NCBI GenBank assembly: GCA_026419785.1
Contig: JAODTK010001299.1
Coordinates: forward strand, 1 to 64,000
From: Sclerodactyla briareus
Taxonomy: Eukaryota; Echinodermata; Holothuroidea; Dendrochirotida; Sclerodactylidae
Direction of reading: 5' to 3'
DNA: 64,000 nucleotides
Each line of letters starts with the position of its first letter. Positions within the stretch are counted from its first letter, which is position 1. Below are positions 1-12,115 of the stretch, in pieces. The position numbers and the translations under genes were made by a program. The notes under the pieces were generated by a model, which saw only the letters and a list, made by a program, of their open reading frames with translations, had not been told where the DNA came from and did not search any database.

Positions 1-779
1 GAATATAATGAAGATGAAAAAAATCAGGGAGGATTTAGAATTGCGATGGGGGGGACTCCTTAAGCCAGTATTCAACGAAGGAGGAGAAAGGGTTTTCCAT
101 GGGAAAGATGCCAAATATGTTGTCACAATGGTTTGTTCATAGAGGAAATCCAATTGACTTCTGTGCGCTACTAGCTAAGGTACATGTAGGCCGTGAGCTA
201 GGCCGAGGAGGATATAAAGTCAATTACTTGCGGAGTTGTTATCTTACAAGATACTACAGACATGATTGGGGGTGCAGGCTAGATAGGCTTTGCCCTAGGT
301 CGGCCAACTCGCAAAGTGTATCCTGGTATGTATCTCCAACCCAGGGGTTGGCAAACCTACAGCCAGCGGGCTGGGTGGTGTGCGCCGATTTATTTGTCAA
401 TAATTTCCCGCGCTTTTTTGTTTCTTCAATAATTCGGGCCCGCGGAGAGCGATCAAACTTGTGTACAAAAAAAACACAATGTGCTGCACAGGTAATCATA
501 TTTCCGTACTCACCTCACAATCCCATAAATAACTGACATGGGGTCCTGTTTTTTGTGGTGAATTGTGAATGTGAAACCGCTACGAAGCAGCGATAACCCA
601 AAAACAACAATAACAGCATATCCACAGGGAACCTGTACACAGCTTTGTAATGTACGTTACTGACTCTCAAGACGAGGAACTTGCGATTTGAAAGTGCAGT
701 CGGGCCTGGACCATTGTAGTAAATTGTGACGGTAACCCACATGAGTCACTTCAAAATAAGTACACACAGTCCCCTGTGG
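1..779. other. No gene seen
   Basis: Non-repetitive-looking AT-rich DNA. Short open frames of up to 145 codons are present on both strands, but their translations show no family resemblance and they overlap each other antisense. I see no array or inverted repeat here. Confidence 0.5.
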
Positions 780-1250
780 TAGTCTGTGTTTTATTGTGAT
801 ATGTGTGTTCCCCATGGATAGTACATGAACCCTATGATTTTGGGGGTCAGGTCAGAGGTCATATGAAGTAACCAGGGACAAAGTCTGAAAACCTTTTGTA
901 AACCGGATAAGTCCAGAAGGGTGGTAGGATCAAGTTGGTGTCCTCAAGTTGTGAAAAATAAATCAGGTGTACGTTTGTTTAGCTTCTTTGGGGAGTACAG
1001 GAAACCTTTTGTTTCTGGTTACAGGTCGGTGTGAATTTGGTTCGAAAATAGAAAATTGTGTATGAAAAGAGATATTTCGCGCCAATTTTGTTTGTAAAAA
1101 CGTAAACGCCCCACCCGGATGTGGATGAACACTCATCTTGGTATTTGTGTGTTCCCCATGATGAGTATCATGAACCCTATCGTTTTGAGATCAGGTCGGG
1201 TCACCAGGATGTCAATCAAAGTCTGCACAAACCTTGTGAGAAAGTAAGAA
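780..1250 (-). repeat. Fragment of the ~308-bp satellite family, about 1.5 units
   Basis: Reading the minus strand, the segment repeats the order of landmarks found in the large block at 12.1-15.06 kb: a cluster of TGACCT-type half-sites, AACCCTATG/AATAGGGTT-like word, a stretch ending in CATGGGG before ACACAC, then the GTTTACAA / CCAAAATT section. The word 'gttccccatg' recurs at about 810 and 1150, one repeat period apart. Orientation is opposite to the main block. Assignment rests on by-eye comparison. Confidence 0.7.
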
Positions 1251-2600
1251 ATGGCCTTTGTGAAACCATGAAGTGTAAGAAAGCAATTCTTGACACCAAA
1301 ACCAACCACATTTCATTGCAGAAAAACAAGACGACCATTTGATTTTTGGTTTTTGGTGAATTGAAAACTTCCTCCTTGTTTGCTGGAGGATTTTAGGTTT
1401 GTGGTTGGGGGTAGGGATGAATCAATGATCCACAGGAATAAATCCCAGGAACAAACGAAGCATTCCTTTTTGAGCATTCTCAGAATTTTAAGAATTTGTA
1501 TTTTTTTGAGATTAAGATGCAAATGAAATTGTGAAGAGAAAGTTTCTATTCCACATTGTGTTGGTAAGCGGGTACGGTTTAATACTATATTTGTTTTTTT
1601 ATATTATATGCGGAGCTTGTGGAGAAACCTGAAACCACATGGCGGGGAAAAAGTAGGGAATGTGGGAAGCTCCTTCCCAGGAAAAAATTGGGGCTATCTT
1701 GGAGGGGAATTTGGAATTTCTGGGAGGCGAAGTTTAAAGTTAGTTTGGAAGTTCAGTTTAAGTTTCAGTAGTTTGCCAATTTGCTTTTTAATTATCGGAT
1801 CTTCGCTGCTTATTCCTGGGAAAATTTGCACTTTTTTCCAGCCCTGTGTGACGCACACTTTCAGATACAGCAATGCACTAATGACTAATCAGAACTGGGG
1901 ACCATTCAACACCAATTGATTCCAACATTTCAGCCTTTTGTAAATTGTCGGAAAACCCGCTTTGTTAACCCCTTTGTTTAGGAGGGGATGGGATATGGGA
2001 TTGCGGATTTGATTATGAGCTCTGAGCATATTGATTCCAGTTTGGCCAGTTTAGGTTTTGTCAGTAAGGGTGGGGTGGGGGTTTACCTCTAATCGCCACT
2101 GACTGATGGACCTTTGACTGTGAAATGATGAAAGTTGCGACAACAACCACCGACAGTAATATAACCACAATTACCACGCAGGATTTGGATAAGGTTTTTT
2201 GTGTTGGTTGTACAACAGAGTTCATAATGTGGGATATGGAAAACTATCACTAAAACAGCACTGGCCCAAAAACATTTCAATAACGATGTTTTTACTATGT
2301 GGGAGTTGTGACATTCAAAGTTTGGGTCGGACCCTTATGCAAAGAAATTATGAGAAGTCTCTATTGTAATATAATGCATTGAGGTCCCAGTCGAAGAAAG
2401 AAAAAAGAGGTATGTGGACCCCCTGGTACGGAACTGGTGAATATATTATTGAAGATGGTTTAATAGAATACAGGTCAATAGCTCTAGCAGTCAGAAGGGT
2501 GATGAAACGTCCCTGAAAGATCCGGGCAGCAGAGACACTTCGCATATGAAAAAAAAAACAACTTCACCATTCGCAGGATCAGCACAATGAAATTACTACA
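1251..2600. other. No gene seen
   Basis: AT-rich sequence without a recognisable coding region. Several G-rich patches lie at about 1390-1410 and 2070-2090. The open frames are short and have no family signature. Confidence 0.45.
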
Positions 2601-2605
2601 CTCTC

Positions 2606-3740
2606 AGTAATGCTATCAAATGCTAATTTAATCAAACACTGCGAATATAAAAATGAGAGGGTCTTGAAGCGAAGCACTGGAGAGGTGTATTGGTCCTCCA
2701 TTGCACTGACAAGCTGGTGTAAATATATATGAGGAGCTCTCAAAGCTCTCCATGTATTAAATATTAAAGAAACAAATGTTTCATATTTATTGTAGTATGT
2801 GATTACTGGAATGGATTGTCACTGAATTTTCTGCTAGATCAAATGAGGACCACTATTGTTGGAGTTTTTTGATAGTCTGTCAAACCTGGGACCAGAACGC
2901 AAGAGGACATCATAACAGTATGCATTTGGAGCTTGAGCTTTGTGCTCCAACTATTTTACCAGGACAGGACCAGACAATAATGCCTCTTGCAATTTGTCAA
3001 AAGATTAAAGATGAACAAATAATGCAATGTCAAATACATTTTATTTACATTCCACTCCCCCCCAATACTATTTTTCTATTTTACCCCCCTCCCCCCCCCA
3101 CTACTTTATCCCACACCCCCTTCCCTCTACCCCACTATTCCCCCCGTCACCCAAATGCCTATAGCATTATTTTTGCGGAACAGCACAAAAACTCCAAAGG
3201 ACCCCCCCTCATCAACCCCACTACTGTCCCTACATCTCGTCACCATAAATAGCCATATATATGTCCCACACTTTCTCGTTAGCAGATTATCCCACAAACC
3301 TGGAGGGCCGATTATGACAAAATTTTGTTGTGTAGCCACTGGGCGATTGGAATTGTACAGGATTGATTAGAGGTTTGGGCGGCTAAGTCATTAATTAAGT
3401 TGGTAATTAGCTATTTTATGTAATTTATTGTAAGATCGGAGCAAGATTACACAAAAACCGAATGTGCTACAGTAATGTTAGTTTGGCTGTTTAGGGACCT
3501 AAAATATGCTATTAAGTGGCTCTAATTAAATAATTTATGCAATTTTCCCAAGTTCGTCGGATTTTCAAGACAAAACGTGGTGGATGTGGTCTACCATGAA
3601 TCCGAAAATTTAAAAGTGAGTCAGGGGGATCATGGAGGTATTTAATGTGTCAATTGCATATTTATGCAATTTTTGGAAGTTCGTTGAGATTTCCACAAAA
3701 TTTAGTAGATGTGATCCACTTTTGAAATTATACCACGTCT
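2606..3740 (+). repeat. Direct tandem duplication, copy A
   Basis: Copy A matches the following copy B almost base by base apart from indels, with both copies opening on AGTAAT(T)GCTATCAAATGC. Shared landmarks include GAGGAGCTCTCAAAGCTC (a near-palindrome), CAGTATGCATTTGGAGCTTG, CATAAATAGCC and ATTAATTAAGTT. Copy A carries about 200 bp extra at 3,050-3,235, a strongly C-rich stretch that copy B lacks. No conserved reading frame survives between copies, so this is noncoding repeat. Confidence 0.85.
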
Positions 3741-4665
3741 AGTAATTGCTATCAAATGCCTAATTTAATCAAACACTGAGAATAAAATGAAAGGGTCTTG
3801 AAGAGAAGCACTGGAGAGGTGTACTGTATGGGAGTCCTCATGCCATACCAAGCTGGTTTGGTATGTAAATATATATGAGGAGCTCTCAAAGCTCTCCATG
3901 ATAATAAATATCAAAGAAACAATGTTTCAATTTATGTAGTAGTGATACTGGAATGATTGTCACTGATTTTCTGCTAGATCAAATGAGACACTATTTGTTG
4001 GCAGGTGATTAAGTCTGTCCAACTGGAGACCAGCACGGCAGAAGGACATCAGACAGTATGCATTTGGAGCTTGTGCTCACAACTTTTACCAGGTCAATCA
4101 TGCCGTCCATGTCCAAAAGATTGAAATTACCGTACCCCTGAATGGAACAGACAAACTGGCGGTCCCATAAATAGCCAATATATATGTCACCACTTCCGTT
4201 AGTAGCAGGAATTTCCCACAAACCGTGAGGACGATTAGGACAAAAATTGTGTGTCTGTAAGCATGGGTGGATGTACAGGATTTTTAGGATTGAGTTTGGG
4301 CAGCAAAGGCATTAATTAAGTTGGGTAATTAGCTATTTTATGTAATTTAGGTTTAAAGCTCGTTCGCAGATTTAACAAAACCGAATGTGCTACATGATGT
4401 AGTTTGGCTGTAGGACCTAAAATCTGCTAAGTAAGTGGTCTAATAAATAATTTATGCAAATTTTCCAAGTTCGTCGGATTTTCACGAAAACTGGTGGATG
4501 TGGTTCTACCATGAATCCGAGAGAAATTTAAAGTGTTAGTCCGGGTCACTGGAGGTCATTTAATGTGTCTAATGGGCATTATTTGATGCAAATTTGTGGA
4601 AGTTGTGGATTTCCACAATTTAGTAGTGTGATCCACCTTTGATCTGATATTTTGAAGGTACGGCT
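3741..4665 (+). repeat. Direct tandem duplication, copy B
   Basis: Second copy of the unit that starts at 2606, beginning 1,135 bp downstream. It lacks the C-rich insert of copy A, making it about 925 bp. Its 3' part (about 4,150-4,665) also recurs inverted at 7,480-7,990. The tail contains ATGCAAAT octamers at about 4,453 and 4,585. Confidence 0.85.
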
Positions 4666-5640
4666 AGGGTCAGTGGAGGTCAATGTATGTGCTATTTGCG
4701 TAATATATTTACAGTTAGCGTCCCTGAATGATGATCTGAGTTAATTGAAATCTGAGCAGAGAAATGCATAGACCCCTGCCAGTTGACTGGATGACCCCAA
4801 AATGACCTTCGCGTCTGCAGTGACCAATTTTGTTCTCCCCCACCCCGTTTGTTTGGATAGAACGTTCTGGGAAACATCATATGCAAACTATAAATCGGAC
4901 AATTAGTTGTAGAAGAGTTATCGTTTTGCCGAGGCTAGAGGGTGTCAGGCGGGGGGTGGGGGCGGAGGCTCAGACATAAATAGCCACTGTGCATGCATCC
5001 CAACCATTAAACAAGCATGTCCTGGTTACTATGAATCCAGTGCAGACACTGCACCCTCTGTGTTAGTATAAGAATCTAATTCTGATAGGCTTGGGATAGG
5101 CTCATTTTGTCTCGCCTGCATTTTGTTCAAGGAGGGACACAGTGATCACTTTTTCGGGTGGGGTGTGTCTGTCTGTCTGTATGTGTGTTCGGAAATGTCG
5201 GGATTGACAGGGCTTATGGACAAGGCCATGCTGTGTGTGGAGACCATTGCTTGTATGACACATGCCATGCAGGCCTGCCAAATTGGAAAAGGATGATTAA
5301 CAACACTAACCTCTGAAAAAGTGGGGCCTAAACTAAAGTATATGGGGCTATGGAACTTGTTACCTTCAATTCCAACCACACATGGAAGGCATCATTCTTC
5401 CTTTGAATCTCTCGAAAGCAGAGAGGTCTCCGCTTGACACAGGAGAGGCAGACTCTCTTCTCCGCTCTGATTGGCTGGACAGCGATCTAGCAGTAGCTGG
5501 TATTGGCTGATGACCGGGAGGGGGGTTGGTCAAGCAGCTCTTGGATAGTTCAAGCCACCTCCGTTTCCTATGAGGGGGGAGTGGTGATCTTCTGATCACA
5601 GCTGAGAGGTGGCCCAAATATTGATTTTCAAAAATTTTCT
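4666..5640. other. No gene seen; short GTCT tract
   Basis: No coding evidence. A short TGTCTGTCTGTC tract lies near 5,165. Near 5,400-5,600 there is somewhat GC-richer sequence with CCAAT-like words (GATTGGCT at 5,469 and ATTGGCTGATGA near 5,504), but no TATA box or gene follows it. Confidence 0.4.
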
Positions 5641-6540
5641 ATTTTACGCCAAAAATTCACCCCGACCTGGACCAAAAACAATGGGTTTCCTGTACTCCCC
5701 ATAAGAAAGTATACACCTAATTTACAACTTGATCAGACCAACATTCTGGACTGGATCGTGTTCAAAGGTTTTCAGACTTTGACCTCTGGTGACCTCAGAT
5801 GACCTCTTGACCCAACCCTAAAACAATCGGGTTCATGTACTCATCATGGGGGAACACACATACCAGGTATGAGCTCATCCATCCAAGTGGGGTCGAGTTA
5901 TCGTGTACAAGCCAAATTGGCCAAAATATAGAATTTCCCAAATTTTCTATTTTTTCGACCAAAATTCACCCGCAACCTGGACACAAAAACAAAATCGGGT
6001 TCCGTACATCCCCATTAGAAGTATACAACCTAATTTCAACTTGATCAAACCAACCCATTCGGAATAATGGTTTTCCAGGTTTTCAGACTTGACCCTCTGG
6101 TGACTCAGATGACCTCTGACATGACCCCAACACATAGGGTTCATGAATCATCATGGGAACACACAGACCAAATATGAGAGTCATCATCCGGGTGGGGTCG
6201 GTTATCGGTTTACAAGCCAAAATGGCCAAAATTGCATTTTCCCAATTTCATTTTCGACCAAAAAATTTTCCCTCCCAGACCTGAAACCAAAACCATAGGG
6301 TCCGTTCTCCCCATAAGCCCAAACAGCTATACACTTCCAATTTGACCATGATCAGACCAAACCATTCTGGACTGATCGTTGTTTACAAGGTTTCAGACTT
6401 TGACCTCTGGTGACCTTCAGATGACCTTGACCTGACCCAAAAACATAGGGGTCATGTACTCATCATGGGAAACACGAATACCAAGTATAAGCATGACATA
6501 CCTAGACCGATCAAGTTATACTGTTTACAAGCTGGGCGCA
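5641..6540 (+). repeat. Satellite of ~308-bp units, about three copies
   Basis: The word TAGGGTTCATG followed by TCATCATGGG recurs at about 5,826, 6,133 and 6,445 (spacing about 307 and 312 bp). Each unit carries three TGACCT-type half-sites, an inner section with CAAGCCAAAATTGGCC-like text, and a second ATAGGGTTCC...CTCCCCATAAG block. The array ends at 6,530 in ACAAGCTGGGCG followed by a CA-rich tract, the same junction seen at 15,050-15,095. Confidence 0.88.
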
Positions 6541-6925
6541 CACACACACATACAACATACACGTATTTTTTTCCCCTAGCCAATGGAGGAACCACCAATC
6601 CCCCGAGGACCTCAAACAAACAAATGGTTGTGTGTTGTGTGGTCCGCGCAAGGATGGAATGTTGGTATTATGTGTACAGGGAAGGTCCTCGGACAGATAG
6701 GAGTTTCGTTACAAAACACAGACTGCACGGAATGTTTTCTCAAGTTCAGTTTACCACGTCTTCCGAGGACCTATCCCTAAACCCCCCCTAGGTGCAGGCT
6801 CCCTCTACATGCAGTAATTTCCATGCTTTCCTACTGAGGACCGGATTTCGGTTCCTCGTCCTCCAAATTCCCTCGTCGGCGTTGTGTATTCTGACTATGG
6901 TCCTCTCCGATGATAGTCAATAACT

Positions 6926-6962
<37 letters not shown>

Positions 6963-7000
6963 CGTGACTGCATATATTCCTCTGACTCGTCGATGAATAC
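6541..7000. repeat. CA-rich segment with (AC)n tract
   Basis: CA-rich text follows the satellite junction at 6,540. A pure (AC)n run of about 32 bp lies at 6,929-6,960 and is followed by GACGTGACTGCATATATTC. The block at 15,060-15,110 has the same order, (CA)n then CATGACTGCA...TTCATCTGACT, so the CA tract and its downstream word belong to the repeat unit. Confidence 0.75.
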
Positions 7001-7480
7001 AAATGTTACCGTATTTTGAAGGTCTAATCTACCTAATCAAATGATTTGTAAGAGAGGGTTTGCTTGTGGGCCTTCTAACTCACAATTGGTACGGCACTAT
7101 GTTTACGCCTCCTCATGCCTTTATTCTAACAGAAACTAGTATATGATTGGGACTTCAATCAATTCATGAACACAGACCATCAATTCACAAATGTTAACAG
7201 ACATACCTCCTGATTTTTGGCGAAATTCTTACAGTTGGAAATTGAATATTCGCAATTAGTCACATACAATGAGCCTTATAACAGCATAATTGTCACAGGA
7301 GCTACGGTTTACTCGTTTCTCAGTGCGTTATTCTACAGATCTATTTATATTGATGGAATTCATCAAATTCCTGAACATAAAATGCATCAGATCAGAAAAT
7401 GTTAATCGGACCCATACCTAATTGAGTTTGGCGAAATTCTTAACCAAGTTGGACATTGAAGGATTCCGCAAATTAGGCAC
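7001..7480. repeat. Dispersed repeat, degenerate
   Basis: The segment has the wording of the dispersed family also present at 8.9-11.1 and 50.2-52.7 kb: 'gcgaaattctta', 'gttggaaattgaa', 'aaatta(g)gcacatacaatgA'. Two internal near-copies lie at about 7,218-7,275 and 7,428-7,485. It appears noncoding. Confidence 0.55.
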
Positions 7481-7990
7481 ATACAATGATCTCCACTGAC
7501 CCAGCTGTACCTTCAAAAGAGCAGATCAAAGGTGGGATCACATTACTACATTTTTGAAAATCAAACGAACTTCCAAAAATTGCATAAAATATGCAAATCA
7601 ACACAATTAAATGACCTCCAGTGACCCTGACTACACTTTTGAATTTCTCGGATTCATGGTTAATCCACATCCACCAAGTTTTCGTGAAATCCGACAAACT
7701 TGAAAAATTTGCCTATTATGTAATTAACCACTTAATTAATCCTATTTTAGGTCCTACATGCCAAACTAACATCCTGGCGCACATTCGGTTTTGGCGTATC
7801 TTGCTAACGGGCTTAAACACATAAATTACATAACATAGCTAATTACCCAACGTAATTAATGACTTTGTTGCCCAAAATCTAATCAGATCCTGTACACCAA
7901 CCCATGCTACACACAAAAATTTTGTCATCATCGCCTCACGGTTGTGGGAAATCCTGCTAACCAAAAAGTGTGACATATATACACCACACA
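7480..7990 (-). repeat. Inverted copy of 4,150-4,680
   Basis: Read on the minus strand, this segment follows the 3' part of the 1.1-kb duplicated unit (ATTAATTAAGT.., GTAATTAGCTAT.., CATGAATCCGAG.., TTTGAAG). With copy B at 4.1-4.7 kb it forms large inverted arms around the 4.7-7.4 kb segment that contains the 308-bp array. An ATGCAAAT octamer lies near 7,591. Confidence 0.8.
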
Positions 7991-8273
7991 CACACACGCC
8001 AAAGTGACCACTAAGTCTCTTCCTGAATTTCCTTCAGGCTAGACAAAAACATATTGCACGCTCATGTAGGAGTTTCAGTTGAAGTTGCATGAATCCGCTC
8101 TGTATGGGTCATCTAGGGCATCCCCTCTATTATTGAGCCCATAGGGCGGATTTCATAATTTATACCCATGTGTACCTGGATACATGAGATTAGTGTTAGG
8201 GATTAGGCCTGGGGGTTTGGGTCAGGGTCAGATTCCAATCATAGATGTAATCCCTTAATGAAAGAAATAAAAA

Positions 8274-8669
8274 CATGTTTAGCGTCCGTGCTTTTTCGAA
8301 AAATGAGGCGGTGCCCTTTTTTTTTCTTTGGCGACCCCACCATTGCTTACAAGACGTTTATACCCGATGAATTATCCCACACGTAGCTCTAACTAAGGCT
8401 TGGGTAAAATGCAACATGAGAACTACCAGGGGTTTTGTCACTTGAACCTTTCCTAAGAGGGGCCAGCATCTTTATTTTTTTTTTATTTACTAGTTTTAAA
8501 ACGGGTTCACACACCTAAAACATGCTTCAAATTGTTCCTTTGTCAGAGCAACGATCCATGGAGTTAGACTTTCAAAATATGTTTTTTTTCAAAAGGGTTA
8601 GTGCCTGAATGCAACAAAAATTAAATTTTCAGATCCTCAAAGAAAGGAGGCGGGGGGACGCTAAACATG
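8274..8669. mobile_element. Candidate MITE with 14-bp perfect terminal inverted repeats
   Basis: CATGTTTAGCGTCC at 8,274-8,287 recurs as its exact reverse complement at 8,656-8,669, giving a 396-bp unit. The interior has no open frame of note and contains T-rich runs. I do not see a clear target-site duplication beyond A/T-rich flanks, so the family is not assigned. The perfect 14-bp match at this distance is unlikely by chance but is a single instance. Confidence 0.5.
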
Positions 8670-8859
8670 ATTTTTGATAATTTTGCCTAATGTTTATGGT
8701 TACCAACACCTAAACCCACAGTAACCCTGCCGGCTCATTCCTCAACACCTGTTGTGTACACTACCATGGATGTAGACATTAGTGTTTACGGTTTAGGGGT
8801 GGAGTTAGAGGTGTGATGTTTAGGAAACTGTAAGTTGTGCTTAACTCTCCTAAGACAAT

Positions 8860-11100
8860 GCGATCGCTCCCCATTGTCTCTCCTGTTGCGCGATCAGTGT
8901 TTTCCATCTAATATCACCATGCAAACAGTTACAATGAATTTAATGTGTTGCTGTAAGATTTTGGTATAGCATTTAACAACCCTACTAATCATGATCAATT
9001 TCAAATTCGTATGACTGTTATGGACAATGTCTAACTGAAGAGTGAAGAATTAGAGCTTTGTGGCAATGTGATTAAGATCGCCTAATTATGCAAATTGAAC
9101 ACAATATTCAACTTCCTATTGACGCAATTGCTCATTTCACATATCCTAGGACCACACTTACTACATGGCTTCACAACTTGACAAATTTGCATGAATGGAA
9201 CATTTATCCCCCTTCATACCCCCAGTGACTCGGTCCAATGTATTTTAACATTTTGGGGGAATAAACTAAGGTGACCATAACCCATCAAGCTTCAGGAAAT
9301 TGAACCAACTTTGAAAATTTTGGAAAAAAAAAAAAAAAAAACACCATGCCACATAGACACACTGAGATGACCGTCCAGTGTCCCTCCACCCTATGTGAAT
9401 AATACAATTTTATATAGTGAATAATCACAAATGCTCTATTCACAGAAATGATTTGTGATGGAATGAAAAAAACATCTGAACGAACTTGTGTAAGTATTGC
9501 ATACATTATGCAAATTAGACGACTCAATTCCCATATTTGACGCGGCAAATCTAATTCATACAATCTACGTTTTATCCCGCATCTATGTGCCGCAAACCAG
9601 TCACCAAGCACATACCGTTTCATCGTATCTTGGGAACGCGCCGACATAGTTCCCTAAATAAGCTATAACCTTACTTACTAGACACCGCCTGCGTAGACCC
9701 CAACTTAGTATATCCCCCCGTTGCCAATACCGTTTCTTTTTTGTTGCCCGTTAACTCTTATAAGCAGAAAAAGACATTTATCCAGATCTCAACCCTTCAC
9801 CACAGACTCCCTGGCCGCCAGAGATCACTTGAGGTCAGAGGTCCACACATGCAGGTCACCAATTATATCACAATGGTGAACCTTCCAGCCTTCACCGATA
9901 TCATTCTCTGATTTTCGCCAGATAACAGTTTTGAACCCCTTAGTGACCTTGAATGAACCTTTTCAATGGCATGACAGTTTTATAAAATTGTAACTCTCCA
10001 TGTGAATCATCCACTCCTAGGCTCTTTTGCTTCTGAGGACCGCCCAGTGCTATTGCCAAAAACAACCAAAATCATTTTTTGACGCTCAAATTGACCTTTC
10101 ATGACCTCGGATGACATGACCATTTTCTAATAAAAATGTAACCTACATGGGTTACAAACCTGTCCTGAAATATAACCACATCAGGAAAGGTCACTTAAGT
10201 TGTTGCAGGAACACATACTATATGGCAGTTATATGCCCATAAGTGACTTTGAATGACCTGTTGATGACCTTTGATGACATGATGGTTTTTAATGGAACCG
10301 TTCTCCACCATGACGTCACCCTGTCCTGAATTTCAACATTGGGCCAAGCAAGTCAGGTAGTTGTCTCCAAAAATATTAGTTTTTTTGGTCCATAAGTGAC
10401 CTTTGATTACCTTTGAACGGTCAGTTTTTATTACAAATGTTACTACTCGATGAGGATGCTGCATCCTTCCATCATTATGTATCCCAAAGTAACTGCCGAT
10501 GCTAGTGCCAAAAAGGTTCAAAACCAACCTTTTGCCCCCTCGTAACTTGAGAACCGATTGCCCCTGACGTGGGATTTTGTTTCGTCTATTCAGGACACAG
10601 AGCTCTGCCACATATTCATAATTTTGACGCAAAAATTGACAATTGTAAATTTTCTTTGCCCTGTAACTCTCGAAAATAAGCACATTCATTCAACCAGTTG
10701 ACCTTTGAACCTTGACCCTCATTTTCAGGGTATTTTTGACCTGCTGATTCTACAATCCCATGACAAATCACTATGAACATCCTAACTGCACTAATTTTGA
10801 AATGAAAACTTTGACCTCTTATACTTCACGTCACACCAAAGTTCACATGGGGTCAATTAGGGTTCATTTCGATCGGAAGGTTACTTTGAGATCCGAAAAT
10901 TATGGCCACGAAAATTTGATTCGGCCAAACGGGTAAAGTCAATTTAGGTCAAAGGTCCCACAGATGGAGGTCAACAATGTGCACCTCCCAACCTCGCCAG
11001 GCATTTGGTTCCCACAGTTTGGCCCAAAACCAGTTTTTTGACCCCGTATGACCTTTTGGTGCCCCTTTTTAACCTCTGAAAATCAATAGTCTCTACCTCA
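8860..11100 (+). repeat. Long dispersed repeat family, copy 1
   Basis: The text parallels 50,225-52,700 in order: GCGATC..GCGCGATCAGTG, ACCATGCAAAC, a section with TTATGCAAATTAG octamers, the AGTTGTTGCAGGAA word (about 10,198 and 51,880), GACATG(A/C)(T/C)GGTTTTTAA (10,276 and 51,930), and ACACAGAGCTCT (10,596 and 52,126). Both copies have lost any common reading frame. The unit contains many TGACCT words. It could be a nonautonomous transposon; no termini were identified. The open frame at 9,285-9,647 (minus) lies inside it and is not considered a gene. Confidence 0.75.
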
Positions 11101-11460
11101 TATCCCGCATCTATGTTCCAAACAAGTCACCAATACACCTACGGTTCATCTGTAATCTTGCTCACAAGCCTAAACAATAAATTACCTAAATAATGCTAAT
11201 TACCTTACTTAATAGTGACTTGCGTGCCCAATCTAATCGATCGTGTTCACCCGAACCCCAATGCTACCACCCTGAAAATCGTCGCAATTGCACTTGCCGT
11301 CCGAAAGATATCCTGCTCACGAGGAAGTGTTCCCACACACACACACACGCACCACACACACACGCACTGCACCAGCGCACACACACACACACACCACACA
11401 CACACACTCACACACACACAGACACCACACACGCCGCCATAGTGGACCACTAGTCTCCTC
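11100..11460. repeat. Degenerate repeat ending in long CA-rich microsatellite
   Basis: The segment from 11,150 to 11,330 is a diverged copy of 7,750-7,980 (AAATTACCTAAATAATGCTAATTACC.., CCAATGCTAC..). A CA-rich tract follows at 11,333-11,432, interrupted by GC and T. Open frames of 67-152 codons here are low-complexity CA translations. Confidence 0.75.
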
Positions 11461-12115
11461 GAGTTTCGATTCAGTGCCGAGACAAAAAAACACGAGGACG
11501 ATAAAGTTTTGGTCTCCCGTCAGCCCTAAAGTTGACGAGCGTTCAAAGGAACAACTTTCAATTTTTTTGCGTCACTTCAGCAATTGCAGTAGTGCACAAA
11601 GCGAAGTGAGCAAAAAAATCATCCCTTTATGTCGTAGTAGGACTGTTGCGAGGTGCAATTCTAGTCTCCAGTGCATAGAGCCTGGACTATTTAAAGACAC
11701 AGAATTGGTCTGTGCTGCGATCATGGAATGTATTTTATTATTTTGAAGGAAACCTGCAGGATACAACAGCGGTTTATCGTGGACAATGAAAACTGTATCC
11801 ATAGGTTCAAACTCCATTTCAATACAATGTTCCCATGGGAGTTATTGAGTTTCAAGTTCGTCCATATGGCCAGAGAAATTCGGAGAATCGCAATTGTGAA
11901 ATAACGCTGACGTCACACGTGGACAACCCGGGAAGTTTGTCATGTATTTCATTGTTTTTGATTTTGTGAATAATTACATTTTACAGAGGTTCTGTTGTTT
12001 TTTCTCACCAAATCTGCCATCAACACCAACCACCACTAAAACATCCTCTCCTATATACTGCATGGTTTTTACGTGAACCATAAAGCCACAAGGCTTAGTG
12101 ATTCCTTGACTGTTT
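11461..12115. other. No gene seen
   Basis: No repeat or coding signature recognised. An open frame on the plus strand ends at 11,746 but is largely a continuation from the CA tract. Confidence 0.4.

Noticed and set aside
11193..11746. Open frames over the CA tract
   Set aside because: Translation of CA repeats (TH and HT runs); not coding.
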